Assembly (NCBI RefSeq): GCF_010378095.1
Contig: NZ_WNJL01000022.1
Span: 136,096 to 200,095, forward strand
DNA length: 64,000 bases
From: Acidithiobacillus ferrianus
GTDB taxonomy: Bacteria; Pseudomonadota; Gammaproteobacteria; Acidithiobacillales; Acidithiobacillaceae
Reading direction: 5' to 3'
In this document: in pieces, positions 8,843-19,215 of the stretch
How positions within the stretch are numbered: the first letter of the stretch is position 1
How the letters are laid out: each line of letters begins with the position of its first letter
Notes under the pieces: generated by a model
The model's input: only the letters and a program-made list of their open reading frames with translations
The model's database searches: none
Told to the model about the DNA's origin: nothing
Made by a program: the position numbers and the translations under genes

Positions 8843-10645
8843 ATGACTGAGCAGCGATACATTCGTAATTTTTCCATTATCGCCCACGTGGATCATGGCA
8901 AATCCACCCTGGCGGATCAATTCATTCGTCTCTGCGGAGCGCTGACCGAGCGAGAGATGTCCAGTCAGGTGCTGGACACCATGGATATCGAGCGGGAGCG
9001 CGGAATCACCATCAAGGCGCAGAGCGTGTGTCTACAGTTTTTAGCGGCCGATGGACAGACGTATCAATTCAACCTGATCGACACGCCGGGACATGTGGAT
9101 TTCTCCTACGAGGTGAGTCGTTCTCTGGCCGCCTGCGAGGGGGCCTTGCTGGTGGTGGACGCTTCACAGGGGGTAGAGGCGCAGAGCGTGGCCAACTGTT
9201 ACACGGCGCTCGAACATGATCTGGAAATACTGCCCGTTCTGAACAAGATCGACTTGCCCGCCGCCGATCCGGTTCGCGTCCGCAAGGAAATCGAGGAGAT
9301 CGTCGGATTACCCGCTGACGATGCCGTAGAGGCCAGCGCCAAGGAAGGTATCGGCATCCGCGCCATTTTGGAGCGGGTGGTGGAACGCATTCCGCCCCCC
9401 CAGGGTGACCCGGACGCGCCCTTGCAGGCGCTCATCATTGATTCGTGGTTCGATAATTACGTGGGGACCGTGGTGTTGGTGCGGGTGATGAATGGTTCCA
9501 TTCGCCCAGGGCAACGGATTCTGACCATGGTGGGCCAAAAGCATTATGTCGTGGAGAAGGTTGGTGTTTTTACGCCCAAGGCCCTGACCGTCCCGGCGCT
9601 GGAAACCGGCGCGGTGGGTTTTGTGATCGCCGGGGTGCGCGCCATCGAGGGCGCCCGGGTGGGAGATACCCTGACCGGGCAGGACCGCCCCGCCAGGACG
9701 CCTCTGCCGGGTTTTCGTGAAGTGCAGCCGCAGGTTTTTACCGGACTGTATCCGGTGGACTCGGCGGACTATGAGCGTTTCCGTGAGGCGCTGCAGAAAT
9801 TGCGACTGAATGACGCGGCGCTGCAATTTGAACCGGAGACTTCCCAGGCCCTGGGTTTTGGCTTCCGCTGCGGTTTTCTCGGACTCCTGCACATGGAGAT
9901 CGTGCAGGAGCGGCTGGAACGGGAGTATCAGCTCGAACTGATCAGTACGGCGCCTACCGTGATCTATCAGGTGGAGACCACGGATGGACGGGTGCTGAAT
10001 ATCTCCAATCCTGCCGAATTGCCGCCGGTACAAAAGATCGCGGATATCCGTGAACCCGTGATCACCGCCAATATTCTGGTGCCGGAGACTTATCTCGGTC
10101 CGGTCATCGCGCTCTGCGAAGAACGGCGGGGCCGGCAAAAGAATATGCAGTTCACCGGGGGGCAGGTGATGTTGCGCTATGAATTGCCGCACAACGAAGT
10201 GGTCCTGGATTTTTTTGATCGCCTCAAATCCGCGAGCCGGGGTTATGCCTCCATGGACTATGAATTCGCCCGTTTTGAGAGCGGACCCTTGGTTAAAATG
10301 GACATCCTCATCAACGGCGAAAAATTGGATGCCTTGTCCTGGATCGTCCACCGGGATGTTTCCGAACGGCGCGGACGGGAACTGGTGGCGCGATTGCACG
10401 ATCTGATCCCCCGACAGATGTTCGAAGTGGCGATTCAGGCGGCCATCGGCGCCAGGGTGGTCGCCCGCGAAACCGTCAAGGCCATGCGTAAGAATGTCCT
10501 CGCCAAGTGTTATGGCGGCGACATTTCGCGCAAGCGGAAATTGCTGGAAAAGCAAAAAGAGGGTAAAAAGCGCATGAAGCAGGTCGGCCATGTGGAAATT
10601 CCCCAAGAAGCCTTCCTGGCGGTGTTGAAAAGTGATAAACGATAA
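8843..10645 (+). CDS. lepA: Elongation factor 4 (LepA)
   Basis: A 600-residue translational GTPase that acts on the ribosome in elongation or initiation quality control. G motifs are clear: AHVDHGKST at residues 14-22, [16 protein letters not shown] and NKIDLP. The LepA-specific C-terminal region includes [13 protein letters not shown] and the basic tail with [16 protein letters not shown]. Length matches the family. The ATG at 8843 gives the canonical [20 protein letters not shown] start; an upstream in-frame ATG at 8750 lies inside the mucD terminator. It is followed by lepB, as in many proteobacteria, and heads the run of genes to ttcA. Confidence 0.97.
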   Translation: MTEQRYIRNFSIIAHVDHGKSTLADQFIRLCGALTEREMSSQVLDTMDIERERGITIKAQSVCLQFLAADGQTYQFNLIDTPGHVDFSYEVSRSLAACEGALLVVDASQGVEAQSVANCYTALEHDLEILPVLNKIDLPAADPVRVRKEIEEIVGLPADDAVEASAKEGIGIRAILERVVERIPPPQGDPDAPLQALIIDSWFDNYVGTVVLVRVMNGSIRPGQRILTMVGQKHYVVEKVGVFTPKALTVPALETGAVGFVIAGVRAIEGARVGDTLTGQDRPARTPLPGFREVQPQVFTGLYPVDSADYERFREALQKLRLNDAALQFEPETSQALGFGFRCGFLGLLHMEIVQERLEREYQLELISTAPTVIYQVETTDGRVLNISNPAELPPVQKIADIREPVITANILVPETYLGPVIALCEERRGRQKNMQFTGGQVMLRYELPHNEVVLDFFDRLKSASRGYASMDYEFARFESGPLVKMDILINGEKLDALSWIVHRDVSERRGRELVARLHDLIPRQMFEVAIQAAIGARVVARETVKAMRKNVLAKCYGGDISRKRKLLEKQKEGKKRMKQVGHVEIPQEAFLAVLKSDKR

Positions 10646-10705
10646 GCTGGACTTGGCGAAGCGCAAGCCGAGTGAATTTGGGATGACGTATAGTGTGAAG
10701 GATGG

Positions 10706-11506
10706 GTGCTGATGGATTTTACCCTGGGATTGTTTCTGGCCATTGTACTTTCCGGCCTGATCTGGCTGGTGGATTTGCTGTTTTTGCGCAAGAGGCGTCC
10801 GGCGGAGTCCAAGGAGCCGGTCATCGTGGAATATGCCCGGAGCTTTTTTCCGGTACTGTTTATCGTTTTTTTGATTCGGGCCTTTCTGTTCGAACCTTTT
10901 CAGATTCCTTCCGGTTCCATGATTCCGACCTTGCGGGTGGGTGACTTTGTGCTGGTGAACAAGTTTCAGTGGGGACTGCGTCTGCCGTTGATTCATACGC
11001 CCATCACCCGCGGAAGTCCGGTGGAAGCGGGCGATGTCATGGTTTTCCGTTATCCGAAGAACCCGCGCATCGACTATATCAAACGGGTGATCGGACTGCC
11101 GGGTGACACGATCGAGGTGAAGGGTAACGACCTGTATATCAATCACAAGCTGGTGCCACAGAAATATATCGGAACCTTTGATTACCGACCGGAAGGGCAG
11201 GGTGCCGAGGGCATGGTCATCCCCGCCAGGGAATATGCCCAGGAACTGGGGGGACATACCTTCCATATCATCGAGTTCGACACCCCGGAAGCCCAGATGA
11301 ATTTTGGGCCTTTCAAAGTGCCCCCCCATGCTTATTTCATGATGGGTGATGATCGGGACAATAGCAATGACAGCCGTTTCTGGGGGATGGTGCCGCAGCG
11401 CAACATTGTCGGCAAAGCGATGTTCGTGTGGTTTTCCTGGAATGCCGAAGATTGGTCCATTCGCTGGAAGCAGATTGGACGTTCTCTGGATGGGGCGATT
11501 TCCTGA
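10706..11506 (+). CDS. lepB: Signal peptidase I
   Basis: LepB cleaves signal peptides from exported proteins at the periplasmic face of the inner membrane. The 266-residue product has two N-terminal membrane segments (about residues 5-27 and 46-62). The catalytic serine is Ser71 in PSGSMIPTL and the general-base lysine is Lys126 in YIKRVIGLPGD. The C-terminal box GDDRDNSNDSRFWG is typical. The start could be GTG at 10706 or ATG at 10712; both follow GAAGGA. It lies downstream of lepA and upstream of the DUF4845 gene and rnc. Confidence 0.96.
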   Translation: MLMDFTLGLFLAIVLSGLIWLVDLLFLRKRRPAESKEPVIVEYARSFFPVLFIVFLIRAFLFEPFQIPSGSMIPTLRVGDFVLVNKFQWGLRLPLIHTPITRGSPVEAGDVMVFRYPKNPRIDYIKRVIGLPGDTIEVKGNDLYINHKLVPQKYIGTFDYRPEGQGAEGMVIPAREYAQELGGHTFHIIEFDTPEAQMNFGPFKVPPHAYFMMGDDRDNSNDSRFWGMVPQRNIVGKAMFVWFSWNAEDWSIRWKQIGRSLDGAIS

Positions 11507-11590
11507 CGCTGTGCAGGGTGCTTGCAAAATCGGCGTTCAGGACTAATTAGGCGTTATGGATGTACCAACGCCCCAGGAGGATTCGCCCTC

Positions 11591-11983
11591 ATGCGTAACG
11601 CAATGTCCAATCATCCGCCCAGGGTGACGCGGCCTCCTGATGAGGCCGGGATCTCCTTTCTCGGCGTGATTTTCTGGCTGGTGATCCTGGTTTTTGCGAT
11701 CGCCTTTATCATCAAGGTAATGCCTTCGTACTACGATTATTGGTCACTGCGCAATATCGTCAGCGCGCAGGCGCGTCAGAGTTCACCACAGGATTCGGTA
11801 TCGCAAATTCGCTACGATCTCAATAGTCGTTTGAGCGTGGCCATGATCCATATCCCGCAGAAAGATATCCGGATTGAAAAAAGTGGTCATGGGCCGCCGA
11901 TGATCACCGTCAGTTATGACCGGATAGTGCCGCTGGCGGGAAATATCAGCCTCTTGCTGCATTTTGAAACCGTAGGGCACTAG
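11591..11983 (+). CDS. DUF4845 membrane protein
   Basis: A 130-residue protein with one membrane segment at about residues 25-45 and the pattern KVMPSYYDYWSLRNIV typical of the DUF4845 family. This family is habitually found between lepB and rnc in gamma- and beta-proteobacteria; its function is unknown. AGGAGG lies eleven bases before ATG 11591. The C-terminal half (residues 60-130) should be periplasmic. The location in the lepB-rnc interval is the strongest evidence for the assignment. Confidence 0.85.
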   Translation: MRNAMSNHPPRVTRPPDEAGISFLGVIFWLVILVFAIAFIIKVMPSYYDYWSLRNIVSAQARQSSPQDSVSQIRYDLNSRLSVAMIHIPQKDIRIEKSGHGPPMITVSYDRIVPLAGNISLLLHFETVGH

Positions 11984-12008
11984 CGCGGCGTTTGTCATTG
12001 GGTGGGAG

Positions 12009-12041
12009 AGGCCGGGCCGGAGATACCTCGCGACCCGGCCT
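12009..12041 (+). promoter_or_regulatory. Hairpin upstream of rnc
   Basis: The eight-base inverted repeat AGGCCGGG/CCCGGCCT (12009-12016 and 12034-12041) lies about 65 bases before the rnc start. There is only a short T run, so it is a weak terminator. It could be a duplex that RNase III cuts to control its own message, as known for the E. coli rnc leader; this is inference. Confidence 0.45.
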
Positions 12042-12104
12042 TTCAGTGTATGATTATGACATGAGTCTTGCCGTTGCCACTTTCGGGGGGTTGAGTTTGT
12101 CTTT

Positions 12105-12785
12105 ATGAGGGCCTGGGAAGAACTGCAAAAATTGGTCGGGTATCGTTTTCGTGAGGAATCTTTGCTGCAACAGGCGTTGACGCACCGCAGCGCGGGGGTC
12201 CAGCACAATGAACGGCTGGAATTTCTGGGTGACGCGGCCTTGAATTTCGTGGTGGCGGCGAAACTCTACGCACATTTTCCCAAAGTCAGCGAGGGAGATC
12301 TGTCACGCATGCGGGCGCGACTGGTGCGGGAGGAGACTCTGGCGGAAATCGCCGGAAAGGTGGCGCTGGCTGACTTCCTGATTCTGGGACCGGGGGAGAT
12401 GCGCAGCGGTGGCGCGCGCCGCGACTCCATTCGCGCGGATGCCCTGGAAGCGGTGATCGGGGCGGCTTTCCTGGATGGCGGCTTTGCGGCGGCGGAACGC
12501 ATCGTCACCCAACTGGTGGAGCCATTGATGACCGAGCACCTGGGCGGCGCGGAGTTGCGCGATCCCAAGACCCGGTTGCAAGAGTACTTGCAGGGCCGGG
12601 GGCGTTCTCTTCCGGTATATACCCTGGTGGCGGAAAAGGGACCCGCCCATGAGCGGCATTTTGTGGCGCGCTGCAGCGTGCCCGGGGCGTCACCGACGGA
12701 GGCTGAGGACGCGAGCCGGCGCAAGGCGGAGCAGCAGGCGGCGGCACAGATGCTGGAGCAATTGCAGGTTGTTCCGCATGTCTGA
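12105..12785 (+). CDS. rnc: Ribonuclease III
   Basis: RNase III cleaves double-stranded RNA, including rRNA precursors. The 226-residue product has the catalytic signature NERLEFLGDAAL at residues 35-46, with Glu39 and Asp43 as metal ligands. A second acidic cluster follows in DALEAVIGAAFLDGG, and a double-stranded RNA-binding domain lies from about residue 155 to the end. The stop codon overlaps the start of era by eight bases, an arrangement conserved in many bacteria and consistent with coupled translation. The upstream hairpin at 12009-12041 may be an autoregulatory target. Confidence 0.96.
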   Translation: MRAWEELQKLVGYRFREESLLQQALTHRSAGVQHNERLEFLGDAALNFVVAAKLYAHFPKVSEGDLSRMRARLVREETLAEIAGKVALADFLILGPGEMRSGGARRDSIRADALEAVIGAAFLDGGFAAAERIVTQLVEPLMTEHLGGAELRDPKTRLQEYLQGRGRSLPVYTLVAEKGPAHERHFVARCSVPGASPTEAEDASRRKAEQQAAAQMLEQLQVVPHV

Positions 12786-13701
12786 CCGGACGGAAGCCGC
12801 GGAGAAGAGGCCCGACGAAGATTTCCGCAGCGGCTATGTGGCGCTTTTGGGACGCCCCAACGTGGGCAAATCCACCTTGCTCAACCATTTGGTTGGGCAA
12901 AAGATCAGCATTACCGCGCCGCGCCCGCAAACCACGCGGGATCGGATATTGGGCATTCTGACCCGTCCCGACGGACAGTTGCTGTTTCTCGACACGCCGG
13001 GGGTGCACAGCGGTTATCGCCGCCTGAACCGGCACCTGTTGCGTGCCACCCGGGGTGCGCTGGAATCCGCCGACCTCGGAGTGTTGGTGGTCGACGCGCT
13101 GCTGTGGACCCCCGATGACGCGGAAGCATTGCGCTGGTTGCAGCGGACGGGCATTCCTCTGGTGGCGGTGGTGAACAAGGTGGATCGGGTGGCCAGCAAG
13201 GCCCGCCTGTTTCCCTTCGTGCAGACCTTGGCGGCGCGCGGCGCATTCGCGGCGATATTGCCCCTGTCGGCGCGCAAGGCGACCGATGTGCGGCGCCTGG
13301 CCGACGTGCTGGTGCCCCTGCTGCCGCCCGCGCCCGCGCCCTTCCCCGAGAACCAGGTGACGGATCGCACGCTGCGCTTCATGGCGGCGGAAATCATCCG
13401 TGAGCAATTATTCCGGCAACTCGGGGCCGAACTGCCTTATGACACCGCCGTGACTATCGACAGCTATCGCGTGGAGCACAACCAGCAGCGCATCGAGGCG
13501 ACCATCTATTGTCGGCGGCCGGGGCAAAAAGCGATTATTCTCGGAGAGGGCGGCAGCCGTCTGCGGGGGATCGGCAGCCGCGCGCGTGAAGCGTTGCAAG
13601 CATTGACAGAAGAGCGGGTCTGGCTCGGACTGTGGGTGAAGCAACGGGAACAGTGGTCCGAGGACCGGAACATCCTGCGCGAGCTGGGGTATGACGACTG
13701 A
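12778..13701 (+). CDS. era: GTPase Era
   Basis: Era is an essential GTPase in 30S ribosome maturation that binds 16S rRNA through a KH domain. The 307-residue product shows G1 [10 protein letters not shown]3 DTPGVH, and G4 NKVDRV followed by a SAR G5 motif. Its C-terminal KH domain has KAIILGEGG and then [11 protein letters not shown]. The start at 12778 overlaps the rnc stop by eight bases; the longer open frame to 12649 is antiparallel-like noise inside rnc. The 3' end overlaps recO by eleven bases. Together rnc, era and recO form the usual RNA-processing and repair cluster. Confidence 0.97.
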   Translation: MSDRTEAAEKRPDEDFRSGYVALLGRPNVGKSTLLNHLVGQKISITAPRPQTTRDRILGILTRPDGQLLFLDTPGVHSGYRRLNRHLLRATRGALESADLGVLVVDALLWTPDDAEALRWLQRTGIPLVAVVNKVDRVASKARLFPFVQTLAARGAFAAILPLSARKATDVRRLADVLVPLLPPAPAPFPENQVTDRTLRFMAAEIIREQLFRQLGAELPYDTAVTIDSYRVEHNQQRIEATIYCRRPGQKAIILGEGGSRLRGIGSRAREALQALTEERVWLGLWVKQREQWSEDRNILRELGYDD

Positions 13702-14446
13702 GACGAGCGATCGCGCCTGGGTGTTACACCGTTATCCTTACGGAGATACCAGTCTGGTGGTCGAACTCTTCACTCAAACCCAGGGTCGCCTGGGGGTGCT
13801 CGCCAAAGGCGCTCGCCGTGCCCGCTCGCCATTGGCCCGGCTGGAAGCGGGACATCCCCTGTGGGTGCGCTGGCTGGGACGGGGTGAATTGCCGGTGCTG
13901 GCACAAGCGGAAACCCTTGAAGCGGCCCCGTCACTAGGGGCCATGCAGCACCTCAGCCTTTTTTATATCAATGAACTGCTGCTGCGGCTCACGCAGCGTG
14001 CCGATCCTTTTCCCGATTTTTTCAAGGTCTACGAGGCGACCTTGACGACATTGCACAGCGCTCCGGGTGAAAGCTGGTTTTTGCGTCGTTTTGAGCGGCG
14101 TCTGCTGGAAAACCTCGGATGGGCGCCCGACTTGCAGTCCTGCGCCGAATGCGGTCATCGACTGAACCCGGAACGGGGAGAGCGATGGTTTTACCAGCCC
14201 GCGCATGGGGCATTTTGTCCACGGCACGCGCCAGGCGCGGCGGCGGTTGCGGTGGATGCGGCGGCCTTATGCTGGTTGCAGGGCGCGATGTCCACCCCTT
14301 ACGAGAAGGGGTGGGGACCGGGGTTGCGGCATTGCCTGGAACAGGAACTGCGGGTACATTTGGGCGAGCGCCCACTGGAGAGTCGCTACCTGCTTGCGGC
14401 ATACTTGCGCAGGCGGCGGCTGACGCCGAAGGCGGAGAGGAGCTAG
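13691..14446 (+). CDS. recO: DNA repair protein RecO
   Basis: RecO promotes loading of RecA at gaps in the RecF pathway and anneals SSB-coated DNA. The 251-residue product opens with an OB-fold region ([23 protein letters not shown]) and [13 protein letters not shown] helical domain follows, with [18 protein letters not shown] and a second Cys-His pair (FCPRH) that could make a zinc site, as in some RecO proteins. Length is typical. It overlaps era upstream and ends three bases before pdxJ. Confidence 0.93.
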   Translation: MTTETSDRAWVLHRYPYGDTSLVVELFTQTQGRLGVLAKGARRARSPLARLEAGHPLWVRWLGRGELPVLAQAETLEAAPSLGAMQHLSLFYINELLLRLTQRADPFPDFFKVYEATLTTLHSAPGESWFLRRFERRLLENLGWAPDLQSCAECGHRLNPERGERWFYQPAHGAFCPRHAPGAAAVAVDAAALCWLQGAMSTPYEKGWGPGLRHCLEQELRVHLGERPLESRYLLAAYLRRRRLTPKAERS

Positions 14447-14449
14447 TGG

Positions 14450-15175
14450 ATGATTGCTTTGGGAGTGAATATTGATCACGTCGCCACCTTGCGGCAGGCG
14501 CGAGGTGGCCGCTATCCCGATCCGGTGGAAGCGGCTTTTGTGGCTGAACGGGCGGGTGCGGATGCGATCACCGCGCACCTGCGGGAAGATCGTCGGCACA
14601 TGCAGGAACGGGATGTGGAGATTCTCCGGCAAACGCTGCGCACTCGCCTCAATCTGGAGATGGCGGTGGATGAGGGCGTGCTGCGCATAGCGGAGCGCTT
14701 GCGTCCCAATGATTGTTGCCTGGTGCCGGAGCGTCGCGTGGAGCTGACGACCGAAGGCGGTCTCGATGTCGCCGGACAACTGCCGCGTATCAAGGCCGCT
14801 TGTCAGCGTCTGGCTGGCGCCGGGGTGCGGGTATCGCTGTTCATCGATCCGGATCCTTTTCAACTGGAGGCCGCGATGGAAACGGGCGCGCCGGTGGTCG
14901 AACTGCATACCGGGCGTTACGCCGGCGCCGCCGATGCGGCGGCGCGCGCCGAAGAGCTGGGTTTGATCCACAGTGCGGTAAGCCTTGCCGATAGTCTGGG
15001 CCTGCAGGTCAATGCCGGGCACGGCCTGGATTACCATAATGTGCAGGCGATCGCGGCGATCCCCGGCATTCGCGAGTTGAACATCGGCCATGCGATCGTG
15101 GCCCATGCGCTTTTTGTCGGTATGGCGACGGCGGTGGCGGATATGAAGCGGCTCATGCGCGAGTCCCGTGGATGA
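14450..15175 (+). CDS. pdxJ: Pyridoxine 5'-phosphate synthase
   Basis: PdxJ condenses 1-deoxy-xylulose phosphate with aminoacetone phosphate to pyridoxine 5'-phosphate, the vitamin B6 de novo route. The 241-residue TIM-barrel protein begins with [15 protein letters not shown] and has [11 protein letters not shown] and [15 protein letters not shown], all hallmarks. It is followed by acpS with an ATGA overlap, a pairing conserved in gamma-proteobacteria. No separate promoter is visible, so it is probably read with recO and era. Confidence 0.96.
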   Translation: MIALGVNIDHVATLRQARGGRYPDPVEAAFVAERAGADAITAHLREDRRHMQERDVEILRQTLRTRLNLEMAVDEGVLRIAERLRPNDCCLVPERRVELTTEGGLDVAGQLPRIKAACQRLAGAGVRVSLFIDPDPFQLEAAMETGAPVVELHTGRYAGAADAAARAEELGLIHSAVSLADSLGLQVNAGHGLDYHNVQAIAAIPGIRELNIGHAIVAHALFVGMATAVADMKRLMRESRG

Positions 15176-15576
15176 TCATCGGCATGGGCACGGATATCGT
15201 GGCCGTGGAGCGGTTGGCGCGTCTTCATGCCCGCTTCGAGGAACGCCTGGTCGAACGTCTGCTGGGACCGCTGGAGGCGGCGGAGATGCCGGTGGAGGCG
15301 GGCTCCGGGGCAGCCTTTCTGGCTCGCCGTTTCGCCGCCAAAGAGGCGGCCTTCAAGGCCCTCGGCAGCGGTCTGAACAACGGCATGCGCTGGAGGGATA
15401 TACAGGTGGGTCACGATCCGGCCGGGTGCCCGCAATTGCTCTTCGACGGGCGGGCCTTGCAGATTCTGCAGAGGCTAGGCAGGAACGTCCATGCGTGGCT
15501 ATCCATTAGCGATGAGCGGCGCTACGCGCTGGCGGTCGTGGTAATCGAGCGGGTGTCAGCGGCAGGAGGTGCCTAG
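15172..15576 (+). CDS. acpS: Holo-ACP synthase
   Basis: AcpS transfers 4'-phosphopantetheine from CoA to acyl carrier protein. The 134-residue product starts [15 protein letters not shown], with the metal-binding aspartate, and has [17 protein letters not shown] with the catalytic Glu-Lys pair, both diagnostic. The C-terminus ([18 protein letters not shown]) is typical. It overlaps pdxJ by four bases, and its TAG stop is directly followed by the ATG of ugd, so translation is likely coupled through all three. Confidence 0.96.
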   Translation: MIIGMGTDIVAVERLARLHARFEERLVERLLGPLEAAEMPVEAGSGAAFLARRFAAKEAAFKALGSGLNNGMRWRDIQVGHDPAGCPQLLFDGRALQILQRLGRNVHAWLSISDERRYALAVVVIERVSAAGGA

Positions 15577-16899
15577 ATGAAAGTGACGGTGGTGGGAACC
15601 GGGTACGTGGGGCTGGTCACCGGCGCCTGTCTGGCGCAGGTCGGGAATCAGGTGCTGTGTGTGGATGCGGATGCGGACAAGATCGCCCGGCTACGGGCGG
15701 GCGAGGTGCCTATCCATGAGGCGGATTTGCCCGCCATGGTGCAGGAAGCGACTGCGGGCGAACGCTTGGGCTTCACCACGAATATTGCCGAGAGTGTGGC
15801 GCACGGGGATTTTCTCTTCATCGCGGTGGGCACACCGGCGGATGAAGACGGCTCTGCCGATTTACGGCAGGTACTGGCGGTGGCGGACGATATCGGCAGA
15901 TATCTGGCGCGGCCAGCCATCATCATCAATAAATCCACCGTGCCCGTGGGGACGGCGGTAAAGGTGCGCGCGCATATCGCCGCCGCTTTGCAGGAACGCG
16001 CGGTGGATGTCGCTTTCGATGTGGTCGCCAATCCCGAGTTTCTCAAGGAAGGCGCGGCGGTGGCCGATTTCACGAAACCGGACCGGATCATCGTCGGCAC
16101 GGATAGCGTGGCGGCGGCGGAGCAGATGCGTGCCCTCTATGCCCCCTTCAACCGTAGCCACGATCGTCTGATGGTCATGGATCCACTGTCGGCGGAACTG
16201 ACCAAGTACGCCGCAAATGTCATGTTGGCCACCAAAATCTCATTGATGAACGAGTTGGCGGGATTGGCCGAGCGGATGGGCGCTGACATCGAACAGGTGC
16301 GACAGGGGATTGGTGCCGACCCGCGCATTGGCTACTCCTTCATTTATCCGGGCTGTGGTTACGGTGGGTCCTGCTTTCCAAAGGATGTGCGGGCGCTGGC
16401 GCATAGTGCCCGGCAGTATGATTTCGATACGCCCCTGCTCACCGCCGTGGAGCGCGTGAACGATCGTCAGAAAGGGCTTCTGGAGCGGAAGGTGGTGGGG
16501 GTTCTTGGCGAGGATTTGACGGGTAAAACCATTGCCGTTTGGGGCCTGGCCTTCAAAGCCAATACCGATGACATGCGCGAGGCGCCCAGCCGGGTGCTGA
16601 TGGAAGCGTTGTGGCGACGCGGCGCACGGATTCAGGCGCATGATCCCGAGGCCCTGGAAGAAGCGCTGCGGATCTATGGGGAACGGTACGCTCTACAGCT
16701 CTGCCGAGATCCGTATGCGGCTTGTGCCGGGGCCGACGCCTTGGTGATTTGCACCGAGTGGCCACAATTCCGGAGCCCGGACTTTATCCGGATGCGTCAT
16801 TCGCTTCGCCGGGCGCTGATTGTGGATGGCCGCAATATGTACGACCCGGCAACGGTGCGCGCCGAGGGTTTTACCTATCTTGCCATCGGGCGCCCCTGA
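15577..16899 (+). CDS. ugd: UDP-glucose 6-dehydrogenase
   Basis: This enzyme oxidises UDP-glucose twice to UDP-glucuronate, a precursor for exopolysaccharide or LPS sugars, in the cytoplasm. The 440-residue product has the N-terminal NAD motif [10 protein letters not shown], the block [14 protein letters not shown], and the catalytic cysteine Cys266 in [10 protein letters not shown]. The C-terminal UDP-binding domain has [18 protein letters not shown] good ribosome site, GGCAGGAGG, lies in the end of acpS. It is followed one base later by the heptose kinase gene, suggesting a cell-envelope sugar function for this part of the operon. Confidence 0.95.
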   Translation: MKVTVVGTGYVGLVTGACLAQVGNQVLCVDADADKIARLRAGEVPIHEADLPAMVQEATAGERLGFTTNIAESVAHGDFLFIAVGTPADEDGSADLRQVLAVADDIGRYLARPAIIINKSTVPVGTAVKVRAHIAAALQERAVDVAFDVVANPEFLKEGAAVADFTKPDRIIVGTDSVAAAEQMRALYAPFNRSHDRLMVMDPLSAELTKYAANVMLATKISLMNELAGLAERMGADIEQVRQGIGADPRIGYSFIYPGCGYGGSCFPKDVRALAHSARQYDFDTPLLTAVERVNDRQKGLLERKVVGVLGEDLTGKTIAVWGLAFKANTDDMREAPSRVLMEALWRRGARIQAHDPEALEEALRIYGERYALQLCRDPYAACAGADALVICTEWPQFRSPDFIRMRHSLRRALIVDGRNMYDPATVRAEGFTYLAIGRP

Positions 16900-16900
16900 A

Positions 16901-17851
16901 ATGGCGGAGGATTTGCGTAAACTCGCACGGGCGCAAGTGACGATCATCGGCGACGTGATGCTCGATCGCTATTGGTTCGGCAGGGTGGAGCGCATCTCGC
17001 CAGAGGCGCCGGTACCCGTGGTGCAGGTGCATCGGGAGGAGGAGCGCCCCGGCGGTGCCGCCAATGTCGCCCTGAATGTACGGGCCTTGGGGGCGCAGGC
17101 CCGCTTGATCGCTCCGGTGGGGGATGACGCCGCGGGCGAACGCCTGGGTGCACTGCTGTCGGAAACCGGAGTGGAGACCGCGTTGATCCCCGATAAGGCG
17201 TGTCCCACGACGGTGAAACTGCGGGTCATCGGACACCAGCAGCAGCTCTTGCGTATGGATTTTGAAGCGCAGCCCAGCCAGGCCCACGGTGATGCCTTGC
17301 GGCAGCGGGCACAGACGTTGCTGAGTGATTCTCAGGTATTGCTCCTTTCGGATTACGGCAAGGGCGCCTTGCGGGAAGTCGAGCATCTGGTGGCGCTGGG
17401 ACGCGATCGGGGGATTCCGGTGCTGATCGATCCCAAGGGTCGGGATTATCACGCCTACCGGGGGGCGACCCTCATCACCCCTAATCTCCACGAATTTCAG
17501 GCGATGGCGGGCACCTGGTCCGATGAGGCGCAGTTTCGCCGCCTGGGTATGCAATGGCGGGAGACATTGCAACTGGACGCACTGCTGGTGACGCGCGGGG
17601 AAGGGGGAATGACGCTGTTCACCCCGGACAAACTCCATCATCACCCGGCGCAAGCGCGAGAGGTCTTTGACGTCACGGGTGCCGGAGACACCGTCATCGC
17701 GACTTTGGCGACCGCACTGGCGGCGGGCTGGACGATGGATCGCGCCGTGGAGTTGGCCAACCGCGCGGCGGGTCTTGTTGTGGGTAAGCTGGGGGCGGCG
17801 GTCGTGACGGTGGAGGAGTTGGCCGCGACGGAATCCGTGCATGCGGGCTGA
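16901..17851 (+). CDS. hldA: D-glycero-beta-D-manno-heptose-7-phosphate kinase
   Basis: A 316-residue PfkB-family kinase matching the kinase half of HldE/RfaE, which makes heptose 1,7-bisphosphate for LPS inner core. Visible are IGDVMLDRYWFGRVERISPEAP cut into its usual blocks, RPGGAANVALN, and the PfkB C-terminal signature DVTGAGDTVIA. The nucleotidyltransferase half of HldE is absent, so this is the kinase-only form and a separate hldC would be needed elsewhere. It starts one base after the ugd stop and overlaps ttcA by eleven bases. Confidence 0.93.
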   Translation: MAEDLRKLARAQVTIIGDVMLDRYWFGRVERISPEAPVPVVQVHREEERPGGAANVALNVRALGAQARLIAPVGDDAAGERLGALLSETGVETALIPDKACPTTVKLRVIGHQQQLLRMDFEAQPSQAHGDALRQRAQTLLSDSQVLLLSDYGKGALREVEHLVALGRDRGIPVLIDPKGRDYHAYRGATLITPNLHEFQAMAGTWSDEAQFRRLGMQWRETLQLDALLVTRGEGGMTLFTPDKLHHHPAQAREVFDVTGAGDTVIATLATALAAGWTMDRAVELANRAAGLVVGKLGAAVVTVEELAATESVHAG

Positions 17852-18623
17852 GACCGTGACGGTACCGCCCCGACTGCCTGTGCCGAGGCTTTTACAACGT
17901 CGAATCGGACGGGCGGTGGCTGATTTCCGGATGATTCAGCCGGGAGATCGTATCCTGCTCGGCCTGTCCGGCGGGAAAGACTCCCTGACGCTCTTGCATC
18001 TGCTGCGAAACATGCAGCGCCAGTCATCCGTGTCCTTTGCGCTGGGCGTGGCCACAGTGGACCCCATGAGCCCGGATTATGACCCGCAGCCGCTGACCCC
18101 CTATCTGCGGGCGTTCGGCATTCCATATTTTCTGGAGCGGCAGAATATCTACGAAAGGGCGCAAAAACACCTGTTACGGCCCTCTTATTGCAGTTTTTGC
18201 GCCCGGATGCGGCGGGGAGTCCTGTATCGTTGCGCGCGGCGGGAGGGATATACGGTACTCGCGTTGGGACAACATCTCGACGATTTTGCCGAAAGTTTCT
18301 TCATGTCCATGTTTTATAATGGTGAACTGCGGACCATGAAGGCACATTATCGGGTACGCGAAGGGGATTTGCGGGTAATCCGGCCTCTGGTCTATTGCCG
18401 CGAGCGGCAGACTCGGCAGTATGCCACGGAGCAACATTTGCCGGTGATTCCCGAAAATTGCCCCGCCTGTTTTGGCAAACCCACGGAGCGTCAGCACATG
18501 AAGGAACTCCTCGCCGCCCAGGAGGGATACGACCCGCGCTTGTTCAAACAGCTTCAGCGGGCCTTGACGCCGCTCATGGGGCAGGGGTTGGAAGGTTTGG
18601 ACGTTGGGGAGGAGCATGACTGA
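17841..18623 (+). CDS. ttcA: tRNA 2-thiocytidine synthase TtcA
   Basis: TtcA thiolates cytidine 32 of some tRNAs using ATP and an oxygen-sensitive 4Fe-4S cluster. The 260-residue product has the PP-loop SGGKDS at residues 43-48 and the cysteine pair CSFC at 117-120, followed by RMRRG. It also has ALGQHLDDFAESFFMSMFYNG in its typical place, and a second pair CPAC at 207-210, which supplies the other cluster ligand. It overlaps the heptose kinase gene and is the last gene before ssrA. It is a little shorter than E. coli TtcA, missing the C-terminal tail. A TtuA-like thiolase is a less likely alternative. Confidence 0.88.
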   Translation: MRAETVTVPPRLPVPRLLQRRIGRAVADFRMIQPGDRILLGLSGGKDSLTLLHLLRNMQRQSSVSFALGVATVDPMSPDYDPQPLTPYLRAFGIPYFLERQNIYERAQKHLLRPSYCSFCARMRRGVLYRCARREGYTVLALGQHLDDFAESFFMSMFYNGELRTMKAHYRVREGDLRVIRPLVYCRERQTRQYATEQHLPVIPENCPACFGKPTERQHMKELLAAQEGYDPRLFKQLQRALTPLMGQGLEGLDVGEEHD

Positions 18624-18740
18624 CTTTTTGCGATGGCGACGAGTCGTAGTCAAAGGCATGGATATCCTGTATCCTGACACTGGAGCGGATCGGCGGTTTG
18701 ACGCAACTTATGCGCCGTTGTCTGGTCCAATTCGTGAATA

Positions 18741-19105
18741 GGGGGCGACTCGGCTTCGACGTAGATCGCGAAGCCTTCGGTGCATGCAGAGCTGCGGTCC
18801 GCTCTTAAAACTGGTCGCAGATTCATAATTGCCAACGACAGCAATTACGCTCTCGCTGCTTAGGCAGTGAGCCCTCTGCCCGGATTTGTCTGTGGATCCG
18901 GAGCCGAAAGGCGCGCGGAGGGTCATGAAACACGGAATCGTGCGCACCTTAGTCTGCGGGATGTGTGCTAAATCAAAGCAGAATCGTCGTGGCGTCATCC
19001 TGTCTGTCGGAGGGCGGCGCGATTAAAGCCAATAGACAAACTATGCATGTAGATCCGGTGGTCTAGGTACTGCGGACGCGGGTTCGATTCCCGCCGCCTC
19101 CACCA
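18741..19105 (+). ncRNA. ssrA: Transfer-messenger RNA (tmRNA)
   Basis: tmRNA rescues stalled ribosomes and adds a degradation tag. The 5' end GGGGGCG pairs with the 3' CGCCTCC preceding ACCA, giving the acceptor stem of the tRNA-like domain. The 3' part carries a T-arm with GGTTCGATTCC. The tag frame starts at 18831 with GCC and reads ANDSNYALAA, ending at TAG 18861-18863. The size of 365 bases is normal and CCA is encoded. It sits downstream of ttcA, and its 3' end is a common integration target; an integrase remnant follows within 115 bases. Confidence 0.97.
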
Positions 19106-19130
19106 ATAACCTGTTGATTTGTAATGGAAG

Positions 19131-19153
19131 AGCCAGCGTATGCTGGCTTTTTT
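19131..19153 (+). terminator. Terminator of ssrA
   Basis: The seven-base stem AGCCAGC/GCTGGCT with a four-base loop is followed by a run of six T residues, 25 bases past the tmRNA CCA end. If the island was inserted at the ssrA 3' end, this terminator would have come with the island or lie between gene and island. Confidence 0.88.
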
Positions 19154-19215
19154 AGGGTGCTTTAGGGCTGTTTTGGCGCCAGTTCGCCAACATTACGCCA
19201 GCATTTTTGCCGGAC

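Noticed and set aside
9308..11527. Long open frame on the minus strand opposite lepA and lepB (over 700 codons)
   Set aside because: It is antisense to two certain genes, is rich in His, Arg and Gln, and shows no domain; it is a by-product of GC-rich codon use.
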